From Verrucomicrobiota bacterium (GTDB lineage Bacteria > Verrucomicrobiota > Verrucomicrobiia > Chthoniobacterales > UBA10450): a stretch of DNA of 13,023 nucleotides. Position numbers and translations under genes: made by a program. Positions within the stretch are counted from its first letter, which is position 1. Each line of letters starts with the position of its first letter. The notes beneath the pieces are model-generated. The model did not search any database. It saw only the letters and a program-made list of their open reading frames with translations, and was not told the DNA's origin. The stretch lies in assembly GCA_003219995.1 (NCBI GenBank), contig QHRC01000111.1, positions 1 to 13,023 on the forward strand. The letters run 5' to 3'. Below are positions 1-8,116 of the stretch, piece after piece.

Positions 1-1
1 G

Positions 2-634
2 ATGGAGCTCCACTGGCATGCCGACGTGCGCCCACTGGTCTCGACGATCGAAGCGATCCTTGCCAAAGATTCTCGCCAAGCCAAAAACATCGCGGAACTT
101 TGGCTTAACGCAGCATTATACGATCGCGATTTCGATGCCGCGCTTCGCGCCCTGGCTGCGCTGCCGAGCGATGGGTGCCACCGGGAAACCATTCTGTTTC
201 CGCATGTATGGTGCGAAGGCATAGTCGCTCAGATGAGGGGCGATACAGCGTCGGCGCGCGCTGCATTTAGCAGCACGCGTAACGAAATGGCGAAGCTGGT
301 GCGCGAGCAACCAGCCTACGCAGAGGCCCTCTGCGCGCTCGGGATGGCTGACGCGGCCCTGGGTCACAAGGAGGACGCGATTCGTGAAGGGCGCCGCGCA
401 GCCGAGTTACTGCCAGTGGCGAAAGATGCGATCGTCGGTCCGCTGTTGGTGCAAAATTTGGCGCTTATTTATGCGTGGACGGACGAGAAGGATCTTGCCT
501 TGGAACAATTGAGCATCGCCACGAAACTTCCAGGGTACTTAAGCTATGGGCAACTGCGCCTGCATCCCTTCTGGGACCCATTGCGCGGCGACCCGCGCTT
601 CGACAAGATCGTTGCCTCGCTCGCACCGAAATAA
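2..634 (+). CDS. TPR-repeat protein, C-terminal part (5' end outside window)
   Basis: This is an open frame entering from the left edge. A methionine codon falls at base 2, but the frame is not closed upstream, so this is most likely the C-terminal 210 residues of a larger protein. The sequence is alpha-helical. TPR-like helix pairs lie at about residues 105-138 (with a LGxxxxALGxxxxAI pattern) and 147-176. It ends with LHPFWDPLRGDPRF (187-200), a tail I associate with bacterial TPR proteins whose N-terminus is a Ser/Thr kinase or a DNA-binding winged-helix domain. That family link is from memory; no kinase or DNA-binding segment is visible here. The likely role is a protein-interaction scaffold. 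The partner is unknown. It ends 62 bp before folB on the same strand. Confidence 0.7.
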   Translation: MELHWHADVRPLVSTIEAILAKDSRQAKNIAELWLNAALYDRDFDAALRALAALPSDGCHRETILFPHVWCEGIVAQMRGDTASARAAFSSTRNEMAKLVREQPAYAEALCALGMADAALGHKEDAIREGRRAAELLPVAKDAIVGPLLVQNLALIYAWTDEKDLALEQLSIATKLPGYLSYGQLRLHPFWDPLRGDPRFDKIVASLAPK

Positions 635-696
635 AATCAGGCGGCGTCATAAACGAATTTGCTCTAGTCGGCGGCGCAGCGATTTTGATTTCCGCC

Positions 697-1077
697 ATGT
701 CCGCCGAACCAGACTTTTTCTCCGATCGGATTCACATCCATCAACTGGAACTGGCCGCGCGCGTTGGCGTTCCAGAAAAGGAACGTGCCGCCCCACAGCG
801 CTTGACTGCGAGCATCACGCTTTGGCCTCAGCAACAGACGGAAGGGTTGCAAGATGACATCGCAAAAACAGTGAATTATTCGAAGGTTTGCGAAGAAACC
901 AAAAAATTTGTGCTCGGTTGCTCCGATAAACTGATTGAAACACTGGCCGACCGGATGGCGTCGCACCTGCTTCAATTGTTTCCCATCGAAAAGGTCGAGA
1001 TTGAGCTACGCAAATTTGTTTTGCCTGATGCCGATTATGTTTCCGTTACGGTGACGCGAAGCCAGCCGGCTGACTAA
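697..1077 (+). CDS. folB: dihydroneopterin aldolase
   Basis: This 126-residue cytoplasmic enzyme of tetrahydrofolate synthesis cleaves 7,8-dihydroneopterin to 6-hydroxymethyl-dihydropterin and glycolaldehyde. Length matches the family (about 120). Compared from memory with E. coli and S. aureus FolB, the active-site residues are all present: Glu29 (in GVPEKERAAPQ), Tyr61 (TVNYSKV), Glu81 (LIETLADRMA) and Lys106 (IELRKF). The frame is open upstream to 475, inside the TPR gene. I chose the ATG at 697 because the FolB fold begins at residue 11 (DRIHIHQLEL) and nothing family-like precedes it; a TTG at 685 is possible. No clear Shine-Dalgarno is seen. argH starts 3 bp downstream, suggesting one transcript. 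No other folate genes are in the window. Confidence 0.88.
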   Translation: MSAEPDFFSDRIHIHQLELAARVGVPEKERAAPQRLTASITLWPQQQTEGLQDDIAKTVNYSKVCEETKKFVLGCSDKLIETLADRMASHLLQLFPIEKVEIELRKFVLPDADYVSVTVTRSQPAD

Positions 1078-1080
1078 CCG

Positions 1081-2481
1081 ATGCGCAAGGGACGATTCAA
1101 CAAGCCGATGGCGGAGGTAGCACAGCATTACAGTGCATCGGTTTCGTTCGATTGGCGGCTTTATCCCCACGACATCGCCGGATCAATCGCGCATGCCACC
1201 GCGCTCGCCACAGCCGGCGTTATTTCTGCCGACGAACGGAACAAGATCGACAATGGGCTGCGCGCCATCCAAAGCGACATCGAAAATGGAAAATTTCAGT
1301 GGGACGAATCGCTCGAAGACGTGCACATGAACATCGAAGCCGCCCTCACGAAACGGATTGGCGCCGCCGGAGGAAAACTTCATACCGCGCGCAGTCGCAA
1401 CGATCAAGTCGCGCTCGATCTACGGCTTTATGTGAAGGCCGAAATCATGGAGATCTGCGCCCGCCTTCGCTCACTGCAAACCGCGTTGCTCAATCTCGCG
1501 GAACAACATGTCGATGTTGTCATGCCGGGCTACACCCATTTGCAGCGGGCGCAGCCCATCTTTTTCTCGCATTACCTGCTTGCCCAAATCGAAGCATTCG
1601 AGCGCGATGTCGAACGCCTGCGCGATTGCCGCATTCGGACCGACGTTCTTCCGCTTGGGGCCGGCGCACTCGCGGGCTCGACCATCGTCCTGGATCGCCA
1701 ATCGATTGCGCGTCAGCTTGGTTTCTCGCGCGTTAGTCAGAATAGTCTCGACGCTGTCGGCGATCGCGATTTTGCCTGCGAATTCCTTTTCTGTCTTGCG
1801 ATTGTCGGAATGCATTTGTCGCGTTTGAGCGAAGATCTGATCACCTGGAGCACGAGCGAATTTGGCTTCATCGAGTTCAGCGACGCCTTCTCCGGCGGCT
1901 CTAGTTTGATGCCGCAAAAGAAAAATCCGGACATGGCCGAGTTGACGCGGGGCAAAACGGGCCGGCTCTACGGAAACTTGATGTCGATCTTGACCACGTT
2001 GAAAGCGCTTCGCTCCTCTTACAATCGCGATATGCAGGAAGATAAGGAAGCGCTTCTCGATTCGGTCGACACGGTTCGGGCTGCGCTGGAAGTCTTTTCG
2101 GCAATGTTGCCGGAAATCAAAATTCATCGCGACCGCATGGAAGCGGCCGCGGGCGATCCAAATCTCCTTGCCACCGATCTGGCGGAATATCTCGTGAAGA
2201 AAGGAGCGCCTTTCCGCGAAGCGCACGAGATTGTCGGCAAACTTGTGTCACATGCCGCGGAAGCGAACTTACCCCTCAACCAAGTTCCTCGCCAGGAATT
2301 CAAAAAGCTTTCGCCATTGTTCGATGCCGACGTTGCAAATGTGTTCGACGTCCGGCGTTCACTCGCCTCACGGTGCGCGATCGGTGCGCCTTCCTCCGAG
2401 AACGTCGAAGCGCAAATCGAACACTGGCGCGGGCAGCTGATGGGAGGCAGGCCGCGATCTCCGAGCGCGTCGAAGAATTAG
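1081..2481 (+). CDS. argH: argininosuccinate lyase
   Basis: This 466-residue lyase of the fumarase/aspartase superfamily carries out the last step of arginine synthesis, argininosuccinate to arginine plus fumarate, as a cytoplasmic homotetramer. It aligns from end to end with E. coli ArgH from memory. Visible motifs are HTARSRNDQ (101-109), GYTHLQRAQP (150-159, with catalytic His153), the flexible-loop signature SGGSSLMPQKKNPD (271-284, catalytic serine in the SS pair), YNRDMQEDKE (314-323) and the C-terminal GAPFREAH segment. The start at 1081 gives the typical N-terminus, with KGRF in place of the common WGGRF or WKGRF; an ATG at 1108 would remove it. It begins 3 bp after folB. The 68 bp after it contain two alternative short GC-rich dyads (2481-2495 and 2483-2500) without a T-run, so termination there is doubtful. 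Confidence 0.97.
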   Translation: MRKGRFNKPMAEVAQHYSASVSFDWRLYPHDIAGSIAHATALATAGVISADERNKIDNGLRAIQSDIENGKFQWDESLEDVHMNIEAALTKRIGAAGGKLHTARSRNDQVALDLRLYVKAEIMEICARLRSLQTALLNLAEQHVDVVMPGYTHLQRAQPIFFSHYLLAQIEAFERDVERLRDCRIRTDVLPLGAGALAGSTIVLDRQSIARQLGFSRVSQNSLDAVGDRDFACEFLFCLAIVGMHLSRLSEDLITWSTSEFGFIEFSDAFSGGSSLMPQKKNPDMAELTRGKTGRLYGNLMSILTTLKALRSSYNRDMQEDKEALLDSVDTVRAALEVFSAMLPEIKIHRDRMEAAAGDPNLLATDLAEYLVKKGAPFREAHEIVGKLVSHAAEANLPLNQVPRQEFKKLSPLFDADVANVFDVRRSLASRCAIGAPSSENVEAQIEHWRGQLMGGRPRSPSASKN

Positions 2482-2549
2482 TCGGACGCCCCGACGTCCG
2501 TTCCTTCCTAAGTATTCGCTTTTCATCTCTCGCTCCATAATCTTCCGGC

Positions 2550-3161
2550 GTGAGGCGGAGCAAGCTTGTCCAGGATCGATACGGTTGGGAAACGGTTGGC
2601 AGCGAAATCCATTTTGCGAACTTGCATCTTGAAGTCGTAACCGACCACGTTCGCACGCCAACCCGTCCGCGTCCTTTGACCTGGACCGTGGTTCGCCGCA
2701 AAGCCGCGGTGATCGTCGCGCCGATGACACGCGACGGAAAAATCGTCCTCATTCGCCAAGAACGCGTGCCGATCCGTACCACGATTTGGGAAATGCCGGC
2801 GGGCCAAATCGATGATTCCGGCGCGGGGAAAGAAAACGAAATTGAAGCGGTCGCGCTCCGTGAACTTCGGGAAGAGACCGGCTACGAATTGGCCAAGGAC
2901 GGCCAGGTCACGGCGCTCGGTCATTATTTCTCGTCGCCGGGATTTACCGACGAACACGGCTACTTTTTCCTGGTGCGGCCAGTCGAGTCGTCTGCTGGCT
3001 GCTTGCGGGATGAAGCGGAATCGATTGTCGATTGCCGCGCATTTAGCGCGGAGGAATTGCGGCGCATGATCGCCGAAAACGAAGTTCGTGATGCCAACAC
3101 GTTAACTATGTGCGCACAACTGGCGGTGCATGGGTTCCTTTTACTTGACTCGCGTGACTGA
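2550..3161 (+). CDS. NUDIX hydrolase, ADP-ribose pyrophosphatase type
   Basis: The 203-residue product probably hydrolyses ADP-ribose or a related nucleoside-diphosphate sugar to AMP plus the sugar phosphate. The NUDIX core RELREETGY is at residues 104-112, preceded by WEMPAG (80-85). SSPGFTDE (128-135) is typical of the NudF/ADP-ribose pyrophosphatase branch. The N-terminal strand region (14-50) matches the dimerisation part of that branch. The spacing between the box's leading Gly85 and the REL core is about five residues longer than usual (insertion around DDSGAGKENE), and Asn96 sits where the upstream Glu normally is. The catalytic REXXEE is intact. The start is a GTG at 2550, the first possible start after an in-frame stop at 2538. 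tatC follows 11 bp later. Substrate is not certain from sequence. Confidence 0.85.
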   Translation: MRRSKLVQDRYGWETVGSEIHFANLHLEVVTDHVRTPTRPRPLTWTVVRRKAAVIVAPMTRDGKIVLIRQERVPIRTTIWEMPAGQIDDSGAGKENEIEAVALRELREETGYELAKDGQVTALGHYFSSPGFTDEHGYFFLVRPVESSAGCLRDEAESIVDCRAFSAEELRRMIAENEVRDANTLTMCAQLAVHGFLLLDSRD

Positions 3162-3172
3162 TTTTAGATCCA

Positions 3173-3961
3173 ATGTCGCTGCGGGACATTTTTAGATTTC
3201 GCGAGCTTCCAGAAAGCGAAACCTCGAAGCCATTCCTCGAGCATCTGGAAGACCTGCGCTGGACCATCGTCAAGATGTCCATCGCGCTGGTGTTGGCGAT
3301 GGTCATCTGCTTTGCATTTCGATCGACACTCGTCCGCGTGATGCAGGCGCCGTTGCACGATGTCGATCAAAAAATCGGTGCGCTGCGCGCTCTCGGCATC
3401 ACCGATTCCATCATCATTTCGCTTCACCTCGCCTTTTATGCCGGCATCGTTCTTTCTTTTCCGCTGCTTCTCTATTTCCTTGCGGAATTTGTTCTCCCCG
3501 CACTCACCGCGGTAGAGAAGCGTTTTCTGCTCCCGGGTATTTTCGTCAGCTTCGCCCTTTTTTTGCTCGGCGTGTTGGTTTGTTATTTCTGGTTGCTGCC
3601 GAAAACAATCCTCTTCTTCTTCCGCGATACTGAGTCGCTGGGCTGGACGCCGACCTGGACGGTGCAGGAGTATTATTCTTTTGTAACGCGATTTACGCTC
3701 GGCTTCGGGCTGGCTTTTGAATTGCCGGTGGTGGTTTTGGCGCTCGTGCGTTTCGGTTTGGTCACCTACAAATTCATGGCGCGCACGAGGCCATACGCGA
3801 TTGTGCTCATTCTTATTCTCGCGACCATCATCGCCCCGGCGCCAGACCTGTTGACTTTGATCGCAATGGGACTTCCGATGTGCCTGCTTTACGAAAGCTG
3901 CATCTGGATCGCATGGTTGATGGAGCGTCGTGCATCCCGCGGGAGCGGGACCCCCGGGTGA
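3173..3961 (+). CDS. tatC: Sec-independent (twin-arginine) protein translocase subunit TatC
   Basis: This 262-residue inner-membrane protein is the core of the Tat receptor complex, which recognises RR-signal peptides and exports folded proteins. It starts with an amphipathic cytoplasmic segment containing the conserved FLEHLEDLR motif (21-29, Glu23). About six membrane spans follow, at roughly 33-50, 84-108, 121-142, 169-193, 208-222 and 226-248. FELP (182-185, Glu183) in the fourth span matches the conserved membrane glutamate. The APAPDLLT segment (221-228) corresponds to the usual TPPD.xSQ loop, with the common Ser-Gln replaced. The ATG at 3173 is 11 bp after the NUDIX stop. No tatA or tatB is present in the window. 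The stop lies 4 bp before the prepilin peptidase start, so translational coupling is likely. Confidence 0.95.
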   Translation: MSLRDIFRFRELPESETSKPFLEHLEDLRWTIVKMSIALVLAMVICFAFRSTLVRVMQAPLHDVDQKIGALRALGITDSIIISLHLAFYAGIVLSFPLLLYFLAEFVLPALTAVEKRFLLPGIFVSFALFLLGVLVCYFWLLPKTILFFFRDTESLGWTPTWTVQEYYSFVTRFTLGFGLAFELPVVVLALVRFGLVTYKFMARTRPYAIVLILILATIIAPAPDLLTLIAMGLPMCLLYESCIWIAWLMERRASRGSGTPG

Positions 3962-3965
3962 TTGC

Positions 3966-5060
3966 ATGGACAATTCGCCTTACCAGTTTCTCTTCAGCGC
4001 CTTTGCATTTGTTCTTGGCGCCACCATCGGCTCGTTTTTGAATGTCTGCATTTATCGGCTGCCGCGCGATCTTTCCGTCCATCGACCGCGCCGCTCCTTT
4101 TGCCCGAATTGCAAAAAGCCGATCCTCTGGCACCAGAATCTTCCATTGATTAGCTGGCTTCTGTTGCGCGGCCGCTGCGCAAACTGCGGCAGCAAAATCG
4201 CATTCCGTTATTTCGCTGTGGAATCGCTTACCGGGCTGCTTTTTCTCCTCATCTGGCAAACCTTTTCGTGGCAAATGGCGATGGCTTATTGGGTTTTTAT
4301 TTCAATCGTTATCGTCGCTACGTTCGTCGATTTCGGACACTTCATCATTCCGGACCAGGTAACGATCGGTGGGACGGTCGCGGGATTTATCGCCAGTTTC
4401 GCCGTGCCGGAATTGATGAACACGGATTCGCGAATCGCGGCCGTAGTTCGTTCTTTGCTTGCGGCTGGTCTTGGCTATCTCATTCTTCTGATTGTTCTGG
4501 AAGCCGGCAAGGTTGCGTTCGGCAAAAAGAGAATTCGCCTCGACGCGCCAACTTTATTTACTTGGACGAAACAGGGCGACGACGCCGATTTCGCAGTCGG
4601 CAGCGAGCGAAGTTTGTGGAGCGACTATTTTGCGCGTGAAAAGGACCGTCTGTTGCTGCACTGCGACGAAGCCAAGATCGACAATCACTCCTACGGAAAC
4701 ACGGTCTTGCGTTTTCATTACGATCGCGTCGCGGTGGAAAACGATGTCCTGGCGCTCGATCACGTGACGCAAATCTCCGGAATCGTGCGCGAGCTTCAGA
4801 TTCCGCGTGAAGCCATGGGCCGGGGCGATTTGAAATTTCTCGCCGCGATTGGCGCATTTTTGGGATGGCGCGCCGTGTTGTTCAGTGTTTTTACCGGATC
4901 GCTTCTCGGCTCGTTCGTCGGATTGTTTACAATGCTGGTCGGGAAGCGGGTCTGGTCTGCGAAATTGCCTTTCGGTCCGTATCTCGCGTTTGGCGCTGTG
5001 AGCTGGCTGTTTTTTGGCGACCAATTTTTGCGCTGGTACCTAAGTTTGCTTAATCCATAG
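3966..5060 (+). CDS. type IV prepilin peptidase / N-methyltransferase with a ~95-residue insertion
   Basis: This 364-residue, PilD/GspO-like aspartic protease of the inner membrane cleaves the leader of type IV pilins or type II secretion pseudopilins and normally N-methylates the new terminus. Visible features are GSFLNVCIYRLPR (22-34), a zinc-type pair of CxxC motifs (Cys46/49 and Cys71/74), the first catalytic aspartate region VDFGHFIIPD (Asp122) and the second in GRGDLK (Asp288). The C-terminal KLPFGPYLAFGA (333-344) is typical. Most relatives are about 250-290 residues. Here a charged, soluble stretch at about 187-283 separates the halves. I use the ATG at 3966, since an upstream in-frame GTG at 3930 lies inside tatC and adds a non-family leader. 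No pilin genes are seen, so which secretion or pilus system it serves is unknown. Confidence 0.93.
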   Translation: MDNSPYQFLFSAFAFVLGATIGSFLNVCIYRLPRDLSVHRPRRSFCPNCKKPILWHQNLPLISWLLLRGRCANCGSKIAFRYFAVESLTGLLFLLIWQTFSWQMAMAYWVFISIVIVATFVDFGHFIIPDQVTIGGTVAGFIASFAVPELMNTDSRIAAVVRSLLAAGLGYLILLIVLEAGKVAFGKKRIRLDAPTLFTWTKQGDDADFAVGSERSLWSDYFAREKDRLLLHCDEAKIDNHSYGNTVLRFHYDRVAVENDVLALDHVTQISGIVRELQIPREAMGRGDLKFLAAIGAFLGWRAVLFSVFTGSLLGSFVGLFTMLVGKRVWSAKLPFGPYLAFGAVSWLFFGDQFLRWYLSLLNP

Positions 5061-5079
5061 CAGCTCTAAGGATTTAGCA

Positions 5080-5568
5080 TCAGCCGCCACGTCTCATTTC
5101 CGTTAGGGCAAGCCAAAATGCCGCCGCCAAATTCGTTGCCACAATCATAAACCACAAAATACCGATCCAGCGGACCCATGAATTCAGGATCGACAATTCG
5201 CTTGCGAAAAATGTGATGATAAGTCCGACGAGAATGTCCTGCATATGCCGTTCGGCCATCCCCCTGAGTAAACCTAATCTGTGCAGGACCTCGATCATCA
5301 CCCAGTTCGAATACAAAACGACCAGCCAAAAAATCCAAATGGCAAACAGGAGCACGATGCTCGTGACGAATGCCAACCATCCGCCGGAATGGTTCATTAC
5401 AAGATCGACAAGAAAAAAATATGGAATCAGCAAGACGACGAGGCTTCCCAGGTACGTTTCAAAAAAGCCGCCTTCCGAAAAGTGGGAGCCGCGCCCCGCG
5501 ATCTTGTTCAGAAGTCGGGGCAGCGAAAAATAAAACCCAACCGCTATCTTAGACCTTGTCGTAGTCAT
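5080..5568 (-). CDS. small polytopic membrane protein of unknown function
   Basis: I do not recognise this 162-residue protein. A basic N-terminus with FSLPRLLNKI is followed by about four hydrophobic spans, near residues 39-58, 64-86, 112-127 and 130-153. A charged loop with LLRGMAERHMQD lies near 99-111. It carries no catalytic motif, signal-peptide cleavage site or cysteine pair. Its ATG is 3 bp after the acyltransferase stop on the same strand, so it is probably translated in the same message and works in the same process at the envelope. It is the last gene of this - strand unit and converges on the prepilin peptidase, with 19 bp between the two stop codons. The frame is intact, unlike its two upstream neighbours. 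Confidence 0.72.
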   Translation of the reverse strand: MTTTRSKIAVGFYFSLPRLLNKIAGRGSHFSEGGFFETYLGSLVVLLIPYFFLVDLVMNHSGGWLAFVTSIVLLFAIWIFWLVVLYSNWVMIEVLHRLGLLRGMAERHMQDILVGLIITFFASELSILNSWVRWIGILWFMIVATNLAAAFWLALTEMRRGG

Positions 5569-5571
5569 ATC

Positions 5572-6470
5572 TTAGAAAATTGGGGTGAATGCGTACCATT
5601 GGGCCCGATATCTATTGATCATTTCTTCTAGAACGGCTGACCATTGTTGCATCGCGGCGGCGATGTCGTCCTCGCGCCGCGGACGGGCGTGCAAACAGAT
5701 GATCGGCTTGCGCACGATAATTCTGTATTTTCGATAGCCGCGTCGAACGATAAAGAGCGGATAAATCGGAACTTCTGCCGCACGTGAAAGAACGAATGGT
5801 CCGTTTGGCAGCAAAAGTTCGTGGCCAAAAAGCGTGGCCGGTAAAGAAGTGACCTCTCCGACGACGCGGTCTCCTTGAATGGAAATAATCTGCCCGCTTC
5901 GTAGCGCCGCAGATCCAACGAGAGTGACGCGCCAGCCGTGTTGTAGTCTATTTTGACCGCGCCCCTGCCGGAGCGTTGTAATGAAAGATCGACATGTTGC
6001 GCCGCCAGCGGATCGGGCTCCGGCGCGCGAACCAAACGAATCTCGCGCTGAAATTTTTCCGCGAAAAGGGCCGCGCCCAGGTCGTAGTTTCCCATATGGG
6101 CCGTGAGCACGATCGCACCTTTGCTTGAAGCCAGTTCGTTCAGAAGTTTTTCGCCTTCGAATTCGTAAGTGAACGGAGATTTCAGCAGCCGGTGGATGGC
6201 CGCATCGGTCAGCGTCCAGGCGAAGTTGTAGAAGGTTTGAAATGTGCGCAGGTAATTTGCCCGCCGCGACGAACCAGGCAGGATGATTGCGAAGTGACCG
6301 CAAACTGTTCGCCTTGCAGCCGCGGCGAAAAAGAAAAAAAGAAGCGTGGAAAAAAAAATCAATAAGGGGTGGAAATAAAACGGGACGTTGAGAATCGTCC
6401 AATCGACGTACCTTCTCCAGATCACTGCCTCGACGGCGAAGCGCTGCGTCCATCGGTGTGACTCGTTCAT
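5572..6470 (-). pseudogene. LpxL/HtrB-type lipid acyltransferase, frameshifted
   Basis: This is a member of the lysophospholipid / lipid A acyltransferase family, which moves acyl chains from acyl-ACP onto a membrane lipid. The N-terminal frame (from the ATG at 6470) has a hydrophobic anchor (about 28-52) and the catalytic HxxxxD motif HMGNYD (His125, Asp130), and runs in register to SLDLR (about 188). The family-like sequence then resumes in another frame as ALRSGQIISIQGDR, followed by FGHELLLPNGPF and ending AFTPIF at 5572. The switch lies at about 5903-5912 and is explained by one missing G in GCGGCG. Restoring it makes the gene exactly 900 nt (299 aa), the usual family length. It is either a pseudogene or a sequence error. 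It sits 45 bp after the FAD oxidoreductase and 3 bp before the membrane protein. Confidence 0.85.
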
Positions 6471-6515
6471 AGCGCGCCGGCCGCAAGCGGCCTCACCCCG
6501 ATGCAGTGAAATCGA

Positions 6516-8059
6516 TCAAATTTCGCAGGCGGCAGGTGCGGCCGAATCCCGCACGGAAGCACCGCGTGCGCCGGCGCGCAATATCAACCAAAGGTTGGTT
6601 GCTTCCGCTCGCCACCAGCGGAACAGCCCTTTGCGCATCAGCTTCTGAAGACTGAAATCCGGCGAAAATCCAGTGTAAAGCTCTCTCCAGCCAGCATTGT
6701 GTTTTCCGTGGTAACCGGTTGCCCATCGCCGTTTACCCAGTGTCGCCAGCCGGCTATGATAAAATTTGACCATGGCCGCGGCGATTTGACCAGCTGGACC
6801 TTGAAATGGAAAATCGAGCAGGGCACGTTCCGGATTTTTGTAGGCGGGAATGACCAGACCGATGTAATAAACGCCGACGTCGAGGAGCAGCGCGGCCGAC
6901 ATCAACTCGGCGTCGCCCATATAATAGTATTTGTCTTTATATAACCCTTCGAACCGGAGCGATACATCACCGGGTAGTGCTCGTTATAAAGGCGGAGATG
7001 CGACGCCACATCTTCACCTTTCAAGTGGCGGGTCAGCAGATCGGCCACGTAATAACTTGTGTACGAGCACAAGTCGAGACCCGGACTGTAAAGCGGGTCG
7101 AGAAAACCGGCCGCGTCACCCACTGCCGCCCAGCCGTCGTCGCAAACTTTTTCGCTGTGATACGGCAACATCGACAAGGCATGAACATCGCCCTCGATGA
7201 TCCGCGCGTCGCTGAAAACCTCCCGCCCAATTGGATTGCTGAGAATGTGCGCGTGCAAGCGTTCGCCCAAGTTCGATCCTTCGGGAAGTTTGAAAATGCG
7301 GTTATCGTAAACGATTCCAGCACTGACATCGCCGCCGCGCAGCGGAATGATCCAGCACCACCAGCCGTGTCCCATGAGATGGTTCGTCGCCCATGAGCGG
7401 GCCGTGCGACACGCCGCCGAGTAATCTGGAAAACGCTCGCGCCAGTCGTAACTATCCCAATCTTTCACCGCGCTAAATCGCGCCCATACCGCGTTGATCG
7501 GATGTTCGTCGTTCTGGCGAAAATGGCCGAGCTTACGAGCGAGCATGGCGGCCCGTCCGGTCGCATCGACAATCCAGCGGCAGCGCGCCGTTCGCTCTTC
7601 AAGATCGACCATTGCATTCACGGTCTGTCCGTTCGCGCCGTTCAAATCGCACTTCGTTACCTTTGCTGGACGCCAAAGATCGCAGCCCGATTCCACCGCG
7701 CGCACAAGCAGATGTGAATCCAGTTTCGCTCGATCGACTTGAAACGTTTGCAGCCGCGATTGATAACGTGTCCCAACTTCGACACAGTCATCGAAGCGCT
7801 GATCCGGCGTCTTGCAGAACCAAAACCGCAGTCCCTGTTTCCCAATTTGATGGTGGCCGAGATGTTGGGTAAGACCCAGAACGCGCGTCATGTAGCAACT
7901 GCTTACTTCGGTGGTTGATTCGCCCACCTTGCGATCGAATTCGGCTGTCTTTTCGATTATGAGCACCCGCGCGGCCGGGTGTTTCCGTTTCAACATGAGC
8001 GCAGTCGCCGCCCCGGAAAATGCCCCGCCGATGATCACGGCATCGTAATCAAAGTTCAT
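6516..8059 (-). pseudogene. halogenase-like FAD-dependent oxidoreductase, frameshifted
   Basis: This flavoprotein belongs to the group that includes flavin-dependent halogenases and geranylgeranyl-reductase-like enzymes. From the ATG at 8059 (a TTG two codons earlier is less likely) it shows the FAD-binding GGAFSG (11-16), VGESTTE (45-51), the halogenase-type WxWxIP motif as WCWIIP (234-239), and the second FAD motif VGDAAGFLDPLYSPG (313-327). Lys74 in GKQGLRF is a candidate for the halogenase-type active-site lysine. The first frame stops at 6902 after MYRSGSKG. The family-like sequence continues in another frame as FEGLYKDKYYYMGDAELM and runs to a stop at 6516. The switch is at about 6949-6958, consistent with one missing base, which restores about 514 aa. 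True chemistry (halogenation, reduction or hydroxylation) is unknown. It is first in the - strand unit and divergent from nagA. Confidence 0.85.
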
Positions 8060-8116
8060 CGCCAACAGACAGAATGGACTTTACCGCTCGCAAACGCAAT
8101 TGTCTTCCGAATAGAA

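Noticed and set aside
1471..2226. 251-codon open frame on the - strand inside argH
   Set aside because: It is exactly antisense to conserved argH sequence, has Arg/Phe/Gln-rich composition without family motifs, and is explained by the third-position bias of argH.
2300..2957. Several - strand frames over the argH-NUDIX junction
   Set aside because: They overlap each other and two well-supported + strand genes, with no motifs.
3164..3973. 269-codon open frame on the - strand across tatC
   Set aside because: It is antisense to a clear membrane protein, and its very hydrophilic, Gln/Arg/Glu-rich translation is the usual mirror of hydrophobic codons.
8060..8116. Divergent promoter between the FAD oxidoreductase and nagA
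   Set aside because: A promoter is expected here, but in the 57 bp I could not find a -35/-10 pair good enough to annotate on either strand.
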